Shown: positions 21,000-33,782, numbered from the stretch's first letter. The stretch is DNA of 64,000 nucleotides from Aurifilum marmelostoma (GCA_027559495.1 JAMXSV010000004.1:1415001-1479000); one strand, 5' to 3'. The notes: generated by a model not told the origin, from the letters alone. Program-made: numbers and translations.

Positions 21000-22241
21000 T
21001 CATTTGGCGATAGTCGCACAAGGCCCCGGTCCGCCAACGTGGCTCGCATCATCACCCTGCTGGCTGAATTGAATGCCCGTGTATCCCGAGGGACATGTTG
21101 TATCGTTTCTCGTGCCCGCCCACCCGTCGATCACTGCACAGGCTGCCACAGTCGAGCCGGAGGCACCCGGTATGAACGACCAGCCGTCGCAGCCTTTCGG
21201 TGTGTTCTCGTAGCAGGCCAGACAGCAGCTCACCGCGTCGGTGGCACCTGGATACTGGACGTCCCAGTTGCCCGTGACGCCTGCGATCCCCATCCAGCTC
21301 ACTTTCGTGACAAATCTGGATGCTACACAGCCGCTGGGTGTCCCTGTCTATAAGGGAAGGTCAGTATCATGTTGATGGTATAAAGAAAAGGGGCGGAAAA
21401 GGGAGGGGGGGGGAAACGTGGAAAGGAACAGCCAACCTGCGCAGAAGAAGAAGCAAGGGAAACAGTGGACGAAGAAGGAGGAGAAGAGGCGGACGACGGA
21501 GGAGAGGTGGAGAAAGAAGGAGCAGAAGGGGCAGAAGTCGAAGAAGGCAAAATCGACTTGGTAAAAGTCGTCGTGTTAGCCAGAGGAGAGGGCGATGGGA
21601 TACTCACCGGGGAACCATGGGTCGACGTCGTCGTGGTGCCCGAGGTCGAGCTGGCTCCTGTGGATGCGGCCGGCGCGGGCATGGAGCTATTACTAAAGGG
21701 CAGGACACAGTCAGACACCGATCAGACTCTGAGGTCGACGAATTGAAGAAGAAAAGAGGAAACAAAAGGAAGGGGAAGAGAAGGAAAAAAAAAGGGGGGG
21801 GGGCGCTAAATATCCAGGCATCGAAGAACGGACTCACGTTGTATTGCCTCCACTCGAGCCGTCCTGGCGATTCATCATCACCACGCCGACGGTGACGCCC
21901 GTGAGGACAATGACGACCACGACCAGACTCGCAATCACCCAGCTCTTGTGTTTGGCGATCCAAGAACGATCCGGCTCGGCGTACACAATGGCCGCGCTAC
22001 GTCGATCGCCTACGTCGGGCTGTATGACGGGTCGAACGGAGCGAGAGGAGGTGTCGTCGGTGCAGTCTGCCTGCTCGAGGCTCACGGGCTCTGGTGCGCA
22101 GTCTTGATCGACTGCTACCTGCGGCATGGGGTTGGTCTGGTTCTCGACATACTGCGACCATCTGACCTCTCGAGAATCTTGTTGCTGCTGCTGCTCGTGG
22201 CTGTCACTGGCCTGCTGCCGGCTATCTAGCTCGCTGGCCAT
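21000..22241 (-). CDS. Single-pass membrane protein with Ser/Thr linker and Cys-rich (PAN/apple-like) outer domain
   Basis: Three exons (22241-21838, 21692-21437, 21347-21000) with GTGAGT, GTTGGC donors and ATAG/TTTAG acceptors join in frame to 335 aa. Residues 1-100 are polar and Gln-rich with no signal peptide. A transmembrane helix spans about 101-123 after a basic KHKS anchor. Residues 124-220 are Ser/Thr/Pro-rich, as in O-mannosylated stalks. Residues 221-335 hold eight cysteines (SGC, SCCLAC, KGC, AAC, TTC, GPC) with GVTGNWDVQYPG, resembling fungal PAN/apple-like modules. The layout suggests N-in type II topology with a glycan- or protein-binding head outside the cell. Function is inferred only. 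The frame stays open upstream of the chosen ATG to 22727, but that part looks like 5' leader. Confidence 0.72.
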
Positions 22242-23555
22242 CTTCTTGGCGATGGGGAACCAGGACAGGCGCAAACAGTTGATATTTTGGAGAGGTGTTT
22301 TGTTTGGGACGAGGTGTGCTTGTGGGAAAGCTAGAGTCGCTGCGATAAAGGCGTCAGGAATGTTCGATACGGTGTGACAGCAAGGACTGTGACAGTTGCA
22401 ACAGAGTGAAAGGAGACCTGTGTGGGTCCCAAAGCGAGTGTTGTGAGTGCGACCCTGCCCAACAAGTACGGTATGAATGTGCGTGGTCTGGGCTGCGAAG
22501 ACGTACCGTGACCGCGACAGGCTCGCCTGTGTGTATCCTGAACCGCGTCTACTGCGGCGGTCCTTGCAATATTCTCCCAGGAACCTCGGTGCTTCTCCAA
22601 TGGAACGAAAGAGAGAGTAAGGAGAAAAGGGACGACGTTTTGTGTTGCCAGTGTCCCGTGGCTTGTGGGAGGGCAAACAAACACCAGAACCCTTGATGTG
22701 CGGGCGGCCACACGGACAGCCAGTCAAATCTTAGCTATGCAGGCACCCTTTGGCTGACTCATTAGAACTTGATAATGCTTCTCATTGCTTTTCTTTTGTC
22801 TCAATGGAAACTCCTCCCCTAGTGATTCGTGACTTCCGAACCCTGTGTATAACCCAAGAGGGCAGTCATAATTTACTTGTCGACCGTTCCTGCGCTGGCC
22901 GAGTATGGAGGGCTTAGGGTGAGACTTCGTAGCTACATGAGGCCTCTCCACATTGTTCCCAGTTTGGATAACTTCATACCATTTTAGATACCATGTTACT
23001 AAGTAGGCAGGATCTGATTTTACCACCTGCATCCCAAGGTTTCAAAGCAACAAATTAAGCATGCAGACATCGAGTGCAGATGGTCACTATCCCATTTGCC
23101 CTAACTATAAGACGAAATACGCAGATGAGATGCCATATTACCAGATTGGCTGATTAATCCTTTATTGTCCGCCCAGGAGGTAAACATTGCCAATTAGAGC
23201 CAAGTCAGTATCAAAGTCAGTAAATATATAGTTGAGACTCGAGATTGTTGCCTCAGATTCCCCAACTTGGTGACACTCCTGACTACCATTTTGAGCAACA
23301 CAACAATATCATAACCACAATGTGCAATCAGCAGGAGTAGACACTTGCATTCATGACCCCATATATCCACCCCAAAAGACAGAACACAGGTATAGTACAG
23401 CTTACAAATACATCCATCGATATTTCAGGCACGGGGCAGCTTTAGCTGCTTTGACATATCCTCAACTCGACTGCACATCACACTGCGGACATTCATAACA
23501 CCAAGTAATTCTAATTAATTGAGAATGAGACTCAATCGCCGGTATTCTCAATCAA
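22242..23555. other. Intergenic, moderately AT-rich
   Basis: Probable 5' leader and promoter of the membrane-protein gene, then AT-richer DNA (about 23040-23540) with no gene or repeat recognised. Confidence 0.5.
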
Positions 23556-24122
23556 TCACGTACGCTGCCCGATGAGAATGAACAGATTATGAACCCCCGG
23601 AGAATGAGCTATGAGGGAAGGGCTCGCTTCGATGATGAACGAAGTGACTCGTCTCCCTCGAAGTTCAGCGTACTCTCTCAACATCTTCTTCACACCCTTT
23701 CCGAAAGGAGTCCTGTTGAGAATATCGTGAAAGGCTCGGCGCCGGGAACAAGTTGCTTCACTTGATGTTATAGACACCGGCAGCCCGTCCACCGAATACT
23801 CGTCGTAGATCCGCTGCAGTATAGGCAACGTCGAGTACTCTATCACTGTGTCATACTTGATGACCCTCAGGTCGTCAAAGTCGTGTCCCACCTTGAACCT
23901 CCAGAAGCTCATGATCATGTCTCGAAGACGCAAGGCCCTGAGCTGGTCCCGATGGTTCATTGCTTCAAATACCGTCACTGTGTTGCTGTCAGTAGCACCG
24001 AGAATGGCAATCAAGATGCTGATAGGGGGCCCACGTAGGCGTATGTGGCCTCTAGGGTATCCAGACGTCGTTGGTAAATACTCGTAGCCCGCCTCCTCTA
24101 GTGGTCGAACGGTTTTGGTCAT
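23556..24122 (-). CDS. Small hypothetical protein
   Basis: A single open frame of 188 aa from the ATG at 24122 (MTKTVRPLEEAGYEYLP). An upstream in-frame ATG at 24272 would add 50 residues. It has a hydrophobic strand ISILIAILGATDSNTVTVFEA, then RDQLRALRLRDMIMSFW and a basic, charged C-terminal half. The composition is balanced and protein-like, unlike nearby random frames, but I recognise no family. It is isolated by more than 1 kb on the 3' side and 3 kb on the 5' side. It may be a lineage-restricted gene or a remnant. Confidence 0.45.
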   Translation of the reverse strand: MTKTVRPLEEAGYEYLPTTSGYPRGHIRLRGPPISILIAILGATDSNTVTVFEAMNHRDQLRALRLRDMIMSFWRFKVGHDFDDLRVIKYDTVIEYSTLPILQRIYDEYSVDGLPVSITSSEATCSRRRAFHDILNRTPFGKGVKKMLREYAELRGRRVTSFIIEASPSLIAHSPGVHNLFILIGQRT

Positions 24123-27100
24123 CTTGAGGGCTTCTTGGCGGGCGTGATGGGAATGTTGCAAGTCAAACGGAGGGTTCGATTTCCAGAATGGAGATCCTCG
24201 GAGGAAGCATTTTATACGTCTCAAGAGCAGACCATGATTTTGAAAGTCGAGCACTGGCTTTGGCCCATTCATGATTTTACCTTGCTCATGTGCATTTGCC
24301 GTTCACAGGAGCTGGACTCCCAGGGGCTCAGGAGATACGGCAGAGTCAATGCCTGACAGACTGTATTTACAAGTGCTTCTATTCGAGGGAGATTTTAGTC
24401 GCCTCAAAAGGGATCTGATCATTGCATTTAGCAGCACTCATTCGACTTATCGTCCGAGGGCTACACGGGTGCAAACCCTAAACATCTATATGACGACGAG
24501 TGAAGCAAAACGGAAAGTGTAGCGTCTTGAGCAACATCACGAAGGGACCGGATAGCTCCACGACAGTATTTACCATGCCAGTAGATCTGTCGAAGAGTAG
24601 ACTTTGAGTTTGAGGCGGGGGGGGGGAGGGCGATGTTAAAGAAAAGAAACAATGGACATCTCAAGGAAATAAATGCACACATGCGATGTGGTTAGAGAAC
24701 AGAGTCAGAAGACTGCATCTGCCAATCTGATGCCATGGATATCAAAGTCTCTAATCGATGGATCTTAGTCCTCTACAAGCACAAATATCATTTCTCGAAC
24801 GCATGCAAGACGCAAGATTCCACATATTGCATGGTGATTAATTAAAGCAAATAGTATCGAGATCTTTCATTGTTCTTCATAATTGCTAGCTGAACCTTTC
24901 CCAAGTCAAGCTCATATTCCGATGTGCTCGGGGCTGGTAAAGGTGCCACGGGGGATCTTGAAGTACCTAGGTGAAATTGAGGTCATTGCACCCCCCGACT
25001 GAATGATGCTGCAGACTCTGTAGATTTATTTTTCAGGGACGTTGTATCGCAGTTAACTGACAGCCAGGTAGTCATGACTATAATTATTGCTTACTCATTT
25101 ATCCTGTAATACTTCGAGACGTGATCGAGGATTCGACGGCGTGGGGACGAAATTGTAACCTTCTTTATCATCATAGACTTCTTTGCATGCATATTCAGCA
25201 GTGACAGAGCATGGGTGGGTCTGGGGGGTGTGTGTGTGTATTCGTGTGCGAAATGGTACTGACCACCAAGAACAGTACTTGGTTGAGTTCGAGGACAAGC
25301 CACTGCTATGACTACTCAGAGCTGTCCTCCAAACGGGTCGTCCGCGAGCCAGCCCATCACAGACATACCTGAGTACCCAGTAAGCATCATCAGCACTCAC
25401 TAGAGCGGTTCAACTTGACACGATGGAGGCCACACACGTGTGAGCCCCCAACCCCCCTTCCCCATCACCCGTCTGAGTCGCGCTGGCAGGTCCGTAATGG
25501 TACTCCGCTCGGCAGCCGAAGGTGAGTCCAGCTGGTCAGCTTCCAAGACCAGGATAATGAGCACATGCATCTGCTGACAGCCACGTGGCGTCTAAGGAGC
25601 GTGGTTGGTTCTCGAAGGGGAGAGAATAAGAATTTCACCAAAGAGAGACAGAATATGGCAGGTGAGGGCTGAATCTGGTCGGCCCGACATGGAAACTCGA
25701 AAGGGGAATAGGGTCAAGAGAGGCAGAGGGGAGGACGACGTAACATTGATGCATATCGAAGGACGAGATTGATGATGACGCTTACGTGACCCGTCAATAA
25801 ACTCCCGAGGTCCACGTAGCCGCACAAGGCGTTGAGGTTTCCACAGGCGGCTGAACAGTAAGTAAGCTGCCACAGGTGTTGGTAGCGTCAAGCAAAGACA
25901 AAGAGAAAAAAAAAGTACAGGCGAAGGAAGCGCTGCTGGGTCCTGTGTTGGGTACTATTGGCCTTACGTTGGAGCTGCCAACGGAGGTGGCGGCTGCTTA
26001 TGAAAATAGAGTCGTCTTTTGTGACGGAACAAAACCATCAGCTTTAGTGGGTCTGGCTTGTCAGCAGCAGTGTTGGCACGTGGCTGTGGTTGAACGAGGT
26101 CGCGGGAGGGACTCCCACGATGCGACCCTCTCCACACCTGCGCAAAGCCACGAGGATGCCAGGCTGGCCACTGCAGATGCCCACATATTCACGAAATCAG
26201 TGGCAGTGACGCCACAGGAAGCACGGAAGATCGCCGCTCGCTTCTGCGAGTGATTGACCACGAAAGATAGAGGAGGCCCCGTGTTGGGGCCTAGAGGGAT
26301 CTAGATTGTGTGGAATCGTGGTTGGTGGTGGTGACCCAAGGAAATAGAATGTGGACCGTGTACACCGAGAGGTCTGACCACCCGAAACGCACGCAATCTT
26401 TACATGGTTCTAAGCGAGGAATTCGCTTCTCCAGTATTCTTCCTCCTGCGCCTCTTTGCCTCGCTCACCCATCCTCAGGACCAGGAGAGGTGGAGGGAAC
26501 GTGTTACAGTAAATTGGCGCGCGGCGCAACCTTCCTAGATGGGCCAATTCGGGTCCGGGTGCTGCTCCCAAGTTGCATGGATCTGAAAACATATGGACGC
26601 TCCCGTGCGTGCATTCAAGTCCCGAACCGTCCTCTGTATTGTTCCTGCGCTGCGTACACAGTACTACGCATTGATCCCCTCCCTCGTCGTGAACCCCCCG
26701 GGCAGGAAGCTCGATTGCGAGGCCTGACTCGTTTCTAAGTTCTCTGCGGAGTTGCACCACATATCTTGGCCGACCGCGATAGGCAGAAAGCCGTCCTTCA
26801 TAAGTACCCTGAACAATGATGACGATGATGATGAGTGAGGCCAGAAACACGAGTAAGAGAGGGGGAAAACAAAAAGAAAGTAGCCTTTCCTTCACCGTCA
26901 AAAGGCGCGCGCAACAGCTTGGGGGAAGGGAGGGGGGGGGGGGGACATGCCGATGATGAATCCACCACAGCTTACTCCATCACATGGACGCTGCCAAACA
27001 TAGAAAAGGTAGACCCATCTGCGCCGCAGGGGGGATCCAAACCCTTGCTTGATACAGGATTCAACAGGATCCCAGTGAAAACAAGTATCGAGGGGAAGCT

Positions 27101-27325
27101 AATAATCACCATCCGATGCGATAATACCCTGCCAATGTCCTCTTCCGACTGCCAAAATTGCCGCCGCCAAATGGACGCTGGACAAAAGCAAAAAGACAAC
27201 ACGGCGTGAAAAGGAGGAAATAGGAAAAAAGGAAAAGGAAGAAAGGCATCTTGTTGGGTTCTCAAGTGATCAAGCAGACGACAACGACGGGAAGAGGGCG
27301 AGACGGAATCGGTACGGCGGCAGCC
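24123..27325. other. 3.2-kb gene-free region
   Basis: No gene supported. It holds G10 (24617-24626) and G13 (26932-26944) runs and a short GT-rich patch near 25228. Open frames are short and on both strands. Confidence 0.5.
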
Positions 27326-28873
27326 ATGTCAGTCCCCGGGTGGCTGAAGGTCTGGTACAAGAAGCCAGAATGGCGCGACATCAACGACTACACACGCATG
27401 GCCAATGACGAGAGCCTGATACCGAGACACAGGCCCAGGAGCCCGACGACAGCTTTTGCATCGGTCCCGAGCCGGTTATCACTCGACAGGGTGCTGGAGA
27501 ACAAGACGTGCAGCCCCATGTCGCTGCACGACTTTTTTCTTTATCTCAAGCACATCGAGCACTCGTCTGAGAATCTCGAGTTCTACCTATGGTGAGTGAG
27601 GGCTCACCCGCCTGGCGAGGACAGGTAGAGTTTTGGGGGCCGACTGGCGCCGATGGCCACAACAAGACCTGCAGCTGACGATTGCATGTGCAGGTATAAG
27701 AACTATAATGCAAATTTTCCAGACGCGTTGAGGGATAGGATATCGACCGATGTCAAGCGACCCGCGAGGACCCATTCGGCCGAGACAGACATTTCGACTA
27801 TTGCCTCCATCTACAGAAGTGAGTAGAAGTCGTCCATCCGTGTTGACTGGGCCTCGTTCGTATCAAGCCTGCCTCCTTGGGGTTACTGACATGTTTGTCC
27901 ATTCGCAGACAAGGAGGCATCAAGATCAAGAATCGACCTGGAGAGGAGGATAGCACACCTCGAGTCGCCCTGCGTCCAGGCGGCCAAGGACAGATCGATG
28001 TGGAGCATGTTCATCCCGCACTGGCTCCGGAGACAGAGTCACGCGGACTGTGCTGATGGGTTCTGTCGCCTGGAGGCCATCAACGAGAGCGGTGATATCG
28101 AGCAGAACGCACCCTCGTCCGACCACTTGCCGGTGCTTGCGAGGCCCAGCAGCAGCAAGTCGTTGCCCAAGGAGAACCGCGCCGAGCTCGAGTCGGCCAT
28201 CGCCACGTTTCTGCTCCCCGGGGCTGAGAAGGAGCTCAACATCTCGCATGTCCTGCGCCAGCGCGTGCTGCAGCAGCTCGAGAAGTCGTCGGACCCGCGC
28301 CACCTCAAGCCGGTGGTGGACCACATCTACGAGGTCATGAAGAACTGCTCGCACCGCAACTTTATCAACGTGGGTGTGTCGACAGGGACATATGAGACCA
28401 TCTGTGTGGGGAACCTGATCGGCATTCTGGACATCATTGCAGGACTGCTGGTGGTTCTGCTCCAGGCCTTCCACCCGTACCGCGGCGCGCACACGCGGTG
28501 GACCTGTTTTTACGTGTTCCCGCTGTGGCAGATGGGCGTGACCCTGTTGCTGGTCGGGACCCAGGGTATGTGCATGGTCATGTTGTCCATGTCCAAGAGG
28601 CAGGCCCTTCCGTGGGAGAGGTTTGACGACGGCGCGTCGGTCGTGACGGACTCGTCAGGGCCCCAAGGCTGGCTGGGCAAGTTCAAAAAGTTCATGGACA
28701 AGACGGTAGCGCAGGACCGCAAGTTCAAGGTGGAGGACAAGCACCTGAGGAGGCTGCAGAGGATGATCCTGTTTCAGTGTGGAACAGCCGGTGTGATCGC
28801 GGGCCTACTGGGAGTTCTGCTCTTCATCTTCTTGCCCATCTGGAAGGAGACGTACCACCATCATCAACATTGA
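27326..28873 (+). CDS. RGS-domain membrane protein (RAX1-like)
   Basis: Three exons (27326-27591, 27694-27818, 27909-28873) join in frame to 451 aa. The N-terminal half resembles an RGS box split by a polar insert. The first part is SPMSLHDFFLYLKHIEHSSENLEFYLWYKNY. The second is FLLPGAEKELNI, then LRQRVLQQLEKSSDP and PVVDHIYEVMKN near residues 220-280. Three hydrophobic segments follow at about 297-317, 330-356 and 416-441, and the tail is His-rich. N-terminal RGS plus C-terminal membrane segments is the layout of yeast Rax1 (bud-site selection) and related fungal proteins that may modulate G-alpha. GAP activity cannot be judged here. An in-frame ATG at 27251 could extend it by 25 residues. 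Confidence 0.82.
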
Positions 28874-29603
28874 TTGTCTTTGTGTCTTTGTGTGTACGAT
28901 GGGATGAATCATGTCCCGGCGCGGATTTGATTTTTCTTCTTTGCCCTGCATTCGGGCCTTTCGTCGGTTCCTATATACCCTTGCATAAGTATCTGCCTTA
29001 CTACTGTAGAAATATTGGATATACTGTTTATATTTAAGTATATATATATATATATATATATAATTTTCCAGTTGAGTACCTCTGCGAAGTGAACGGTACA
29101 GTATCCTGTTCTATAGAAGTAGTGCCTCATTCTGCGGTGCTACATCGCCGAGAGACGCAGCAAGAGGACATACTTTTCGCACAGGCTTCGAAAGGAGAAA
29201 TACTCTCCAGCTTCGAGCATTACGGAGATTTACGGAGAGCGCGGAGGGAATGCCACAGAGGAATTCTTTTGCGAGAATTTGGTATCAACCAATTCATAAC
29301 TCAGATCGAAAGGCGTGTTCAGGTTGTAGAAGTCAAAAAGCAGAAGTGAGATGAAAATACCGGGGCGGCCTATCAAGATGCGGCACGATGCTGGTGTGGG
29401 GCGTGCAACGACAGGATGGCCCTGCCCTCTAGTGGAAAGGATTTGGGGGGAAGGGGAAAAAAAAAAGTTTCCGCGGCCTATTGCCAGCCTCATGACCAGG
29501 AGCTTCCTCCCCCTCCTCCTCGTCTCAACGCCCACTCACCACCCCCATCCATCATCAGATACCTTCCTTGTCTCGTTCTTCTTGTCACCCCACACTCGAC
29601 AAG
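28874..29603. other. Intergenic RAX1-like / ZUO1 with (TA)12
   Basis: 3' region of the RGS gene and ZUO1 promoter. It includes a (TA)12 tract at 29039-29062 and a C/T-rich stretch just before the ZUO1 start, typical of strongly expressed fungal genes. Confidence 0.55.
29039..29062 (+). repeat. (TA)12 microsatellite
   Basis: Twelve TA units in the 3' flank of the RGS gene. Confidence 0.9.
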
Positions 29604-31028
29604 ATGACGACCGCAACCGTGGTCTCCCGACCCCTGCCCACCCTCCCGGAGGGCTGGTCTGCTGAGAAGGACTTCAAGTTCATTGGCAAGGTCAGCGCCT
29701 CTACCGAGCGCACCATCGAGCCTGTCGGCCCTCATTTCCTCGCCCACGCCCGCCGCGCCCGTCACAAGCGCACCTTCTCCGAGGATGATCGCATCCAGGC
29801 TCAGGAGAAGGCCAAGAAGGTCGAGGACGAGGATGACGGCGAGATCAGCGAGCCTGAGGATCCTATGATGCTCCAGCGCGAGGCCAAGGACTGGAAGGTA
29901 TGTCATACTTTATGCCCACTCATCCCTCCTCTGTACCGATAGCTCAAATACTAATGACTCTTCCTTCAATTCCAACAGGAGCAAGATCACTACGCCGTCC
30001 TCGGCCTCTCCAAGTATCGCTACAAGGCCACCGAGGAGCAGATCAAGCGTGCCCACCGCAAGAAGGTCCTCAAGCACCACCCGGACAAGAAGGCAGCCAC
30101 CGGCCGCGCCGAGGACGACAACTTCTTCAAGTGCATCCAGAAGGCCACCGAGATCCTGCTCGACCCCGTCAAGCGGCGCCAGTTTGACAGTGTCGACGAG
30201 GCCGCCGACGTCGAGCCGCCCACCAAGAAGCAGCTGCAGAACCCCAAGGCCGACTTCTACAAGCTGTGGGGCAAGGTCTTCAAGGCCGAGGGCCGCTTCT
30301 CCAAGAACCACCCCGTGCCCGCCTTTGGCGATGCCAATGCCACCTACGAGGAGGTGGACACCTTCTACAACTTCTGGTACAACTTCGACAGCTGGCGCAC
30401 CTTTGAGTACCTGGACGAGGACGTCCCCGACGATAACGAGAACCGCGACCAGAAGCGCCACATGGAGCGCAAGAACGCCAACGCCCGCAAGAAGAAGAAG
30501 GCCGAGGACAACGCCCGCCTGCGCAAGCTCGTCGACGACTGCATGGCTGGTGATGAGCGCATTCGCAAGTTCAAAAAGGAGCAGAGCGCCGCCAAGAACA
30601 AGAAGAGGCTCGAGAGGGAGGCCGCCGAGAAGGCGGCTGCTGAGGATGCCCGCCTGAAGAAGGAGGCCGAGGAGAAGGCGGCCAAGGAGGCAGAGGAAAA
30701 GGCCAAGCTCGACCGCGAGGCCAACAAGAAGGCCAAGGAGGCGGCCAAGAACGCCGTCAAGAAGAACAAGCGCGTCCTCAAGGGCAGTGTCAAGGACGCC
30801 AACTACTTCGCGTCTGGTGACGCCAGTGCTGCGCAGATCGATTCCGTGCTGGGCGATGTCGAGCTCGTCCAGGGCAAGATCGACGCCGATGAGATCGCCG
30901 CCCTCGCCGGCAAGCTCAACGGTCTCAAGGTCGCCGACGAGATCAAGGCTGTCTGGAAGGACGAGGTCGCCCGCCTGGTCGGTGCTGGCAAGCTCAAGGA
31001 GGGCGACGCCAAGACTCTTTCCGCGTAA
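29604..31028 (+). CDS. ZUO1: Zuotin, ribosome-associated J-protein
   Basis: Zuotin with Ssz1 forms the ribosome-associated complex, which stimulates the Hsp70 Ssb at the exit tunnel. Exons 29604-29897 and 29979-31028 join in phase 0 to 447 aa (yeast 433, from memory). The 81-bp intron has GTATGT and an ACTAATGAC branch site. The J domain starts at DHYAVLGLSKY (about residue 101) with the HPD triad at 132-134, inside KHHPDKK. The Zuotin homology region with FYNFWYNFDSWRTFEYLDED follows, then a long highly charged Lys/Glu/Ala helix that contacts rRNA, and a C-terminal helical bundle. Codon use is strongly C-ending, as in highly expressed genes. It is convergent with PDB1. Confidence 0.95.
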
Positions 31029-31736
31029 AAGGTATCAGGACTTGTCTGAAGGCTCCCTCCTTTTTTTCCTTTTTTATACACACAGAACATACAGGGCCAG
31101 CCATCCGGGAGGTGTTCTGGTAGACGTAGACAAAAATCATAGAAATAGATGCCGTGTCTCTTCAATATTCTGGCTCTTGAAATTACTCTGGAAATTCAAT
31201 GCCCCTTCATATATGAAGTGAATCTGATTGCCATGCTGCTCGAGGTCGAACCAGTCACTCGAGACAGTCTGCTGAGTTTCTACCGGCTCGACAAGTCTCC
31301 TAGGAATACGAAGTATGAATTTAAAGCCGATTCTGGTTCGCGCCTGTCGGATGGTATGTCTTCTTGCCATAGAGAGCATGAATCTTGTACTGTATCTTGT
31401 AGTCTATTCCACACGTCTTCGTGGAGATAGTAGGACAGTGACCTGCCGGGGCTGTTACACAGAAGAGTGCCATTAAAAGTACAATTGAATTTTCCTACCC
31501 AGTCACTTCCTGAAGTCTATGCCAACTAAACAATGAAGAGGAGGGGTCGTCTGCCGATCTGTTATTCCATGACCGACAGCACACCCTTTGTGCAGTAGCT
31601 CTGGATATCAATCAACTTCCTCTCGGAATCCCTTGCTCCACGAGCATCAGAAATCTACGCTGCCGGCGCTTACAGCCACCCAAACGCCCCAAACTCTGCC
31701 TCTCTTTGCCGTCAAACCTTGGTCGACGCCCATCCC
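31029..31736. other. Convergent ZUO1/PDB1 3' region
   Basis: Both 3' UTRs; no gene seen. Confidence 0.6.
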
Positions 31737-33052
31737 TTACAGAAGCTTCAACAGCTTGGCGGCGTGCTGCTCGATGAGGGGCTCGGTAGGGAAGCTCATC
31801 TCCTCCAGCTTCTGGGCATACGGTGTGGGAACCTCAGCGCCGGTAACACGCTGGGCAGGGGCGTCAAGGTAGTCGAAGGCATACTCCATGGCGAGAGCCA
31901 GGATCTCTGCGGACACGCCAAAGGCGGGGTAGCCGCTCTCGACGACCATGAGACGATGAGTCTTCTTGACGGACTTGATGATGGCCTCAAGATCCAGGGG
32001 CTTGATGGAGCGCAGGTTGAGCACCTCAGCCTCGACGCCGTACTTCTTCTTCAGAGCCTCGGCGGCGACGAGAGACTGGCCGACGCAGCGCGACACGGTG
32101 ACGATGGTCAAGTCCTTGCCGGCGCGCTCGATCTTGGCCTTGCCGATGGGCAGCACAAAGTCGTCCTTCTGGGCGGCCTCGGACATGGGAAAAGACTGTC
32201 CGTACATGAGCTCGTTCTCCAGCACGACGACCGGGTTGGGGTCGCGGATAGCGGCCTTCAGCAGGCCCTTGGCGTCCTCAGCCGACCAGGGGGAGACGAC
32301 CTTGAGACCAGGAATGCTGCCGTACCAGGCGCTGAAGTCCTGGGAGTGCTGGGCAGCCACGCCCGCGGCGAAGCCGTTGGGGCCCCGAAAGGTGATGTTG
32401 CAAGGCTGAATACCACCGGACATGTAGAGGGTCTTGGCAGCGGAGTTGATAATCTGGTCGATAGCCTGCATGGCGAAGTTGAAGGTCATGAACTCGCACT
32501 AAATTTTTGAGGGGAAAAGTCGCCGCAGGTCAGCATGCTTGTTCTCCTCTCAACCAAAGAGGACCTCTGGGTCCATGTTCCCCTCTCCTTCTGTTGGTGT
32601 CCCCGTCTCTTGAAACATCAATCCCCCAACATTGGGTGCTTGCTACTCACCACGGGGTGCAGGCCACTCAGCGCGGCACCAACGGCCAGACCACAGAAGC
32701 CCGACTCGGTGATAGGGGTATCAATGACCCGGCGGTCGCCGAAACGGTCCAGCAGACCCTTGGTCACCTTGTAGGCACCATTGTACTGGGCAACCTCCTC
32801 ACCCAGGATGAAGACCTTGTCATTCGACTCGAGCTCCTCGGCCAGCGCCTCGTTCAGCGCATCGCGGACGGTGTATTCCTTGGTGCCGGCGGAGGCGTAG
32901 GTCCGGGTCTGGAGCAGGGCGGAGGGGACGGGGCGGAAGGATTTTGGTGATATCGAGGCGCTCGAGGTGAAGAGGGGGGAGTAAGAGGCACAAGGGCTTG
33001 CTGCGCGGGCATTGGCAGCCAGGCGCAGGGCCGGTCGGACGAGGCGGGACAT
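31737..33052 (-). CDS. PDB1: Pyruvate dehydrogenase E1 component, beta subunit
   Basis: Mitochondrial E1-beta pairs with E1-alpha to decarboxylate pyruvate with thiamine diphosphate in the PDH complex. Exons 33052-32651 and 32498-31737 join in phase 0 to 387 aa, the normal size. The 152-bp intron (GTGAGT..TTTAG) splits GLHPV from CEFMTFNFAMQAID. The first 55 or so residues are Arg/Ser/Ala-rich without acids, a matrix-targeting presequence. The body starts at TVRDALNEALAEELE. Family motifs are VFILGEEVAQYNGAYKVTKG, DTPITESGFCGLAVGAA, FRGPNGFAAGVAAQHSQ and the C-terminal VTGAEVPTPYAQKLE. An in-frame ATG lies upstream at 33148, but the presequence starts cleanly at 33052. Confidence 0.96.
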
Positions 33053-33782
33053 TGCTGAAGAGGGACTGGATGTGAAGAAGATGGTGACAATGTAGAAGCA
33101 GAGGCGGAGTAGGAAGGGCCGACAACAGCGCTGGACAAGATCCGTCACCCAAGGAGGCTGGTCGGGGGACAGCTGTGTTGTGGTGGCGGTGGTGTTGATG
33201 GTGTTGGGGGTTTGCCTGGGTCGAGGTGGAAAAGATGCGATATCGCCAACTCCTGCTCAAGGGCTAACGATATGGCCCGGAGGGAATTTTTTCGCTGCTT
33301 GGCTCTTCAGTGTCGCCCCAAAGCTCCGAACCAATCTGCTGGAGTGCGTGGGGACCCCTGCAAGCTCAGCACCAGCTATGGTGCCAGCAGGCTAAATTTC
33401 TGTTGGGCTGCAGGCGGGATCCACTGAAGCTACGGTCACCGAAGGGCAACCACCAACAATGCTGACTGTTAAATACCTCCAGCCAAAAAGAAAGAAAAAA
33501 AGGCACACAACCCCCCGGCCCACGATCAGAGTCAGATAGATACCATACATGCATGATCAACGCCTCAAATTATTGGTTTATGCACAAGCGACGACTGCTC
33601 GGTCGACTTGTGCCTCCCTTGAATCCTTTGGTCTCTTTTCTTTTTCTTTTTTTCCCTTCCCCCTTCTAGCAGCAGCCTCTCGTATGTCTATATAATATTA
33701 TTAGTTCATGTACAGTGTGTTTTCAGATGCTTCTTCAGATCACTGCGCCCGATTCTCTTCTCTTTCTTCATGCTTTTCCCAC
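33053..33782. other. Intergenic PDB1 promoter / ERG6 3' region
   Basis: Promoter of PDB1 and 3' end of ERG6, both on minus. No gene seen. Confidence 0.55.

Noticed and set aside
25876..26253. 125-codon frame in the 24-27 kb gap
   Set aside because: Isolated, no domain, no splice partners, poor composition.
30049..30657. Alternate plus-strand frame within ZUO1
   Set aside because: Arg/Ser/Thr-only composition typical of a shifted reading of Lys/Glu-rich codons.
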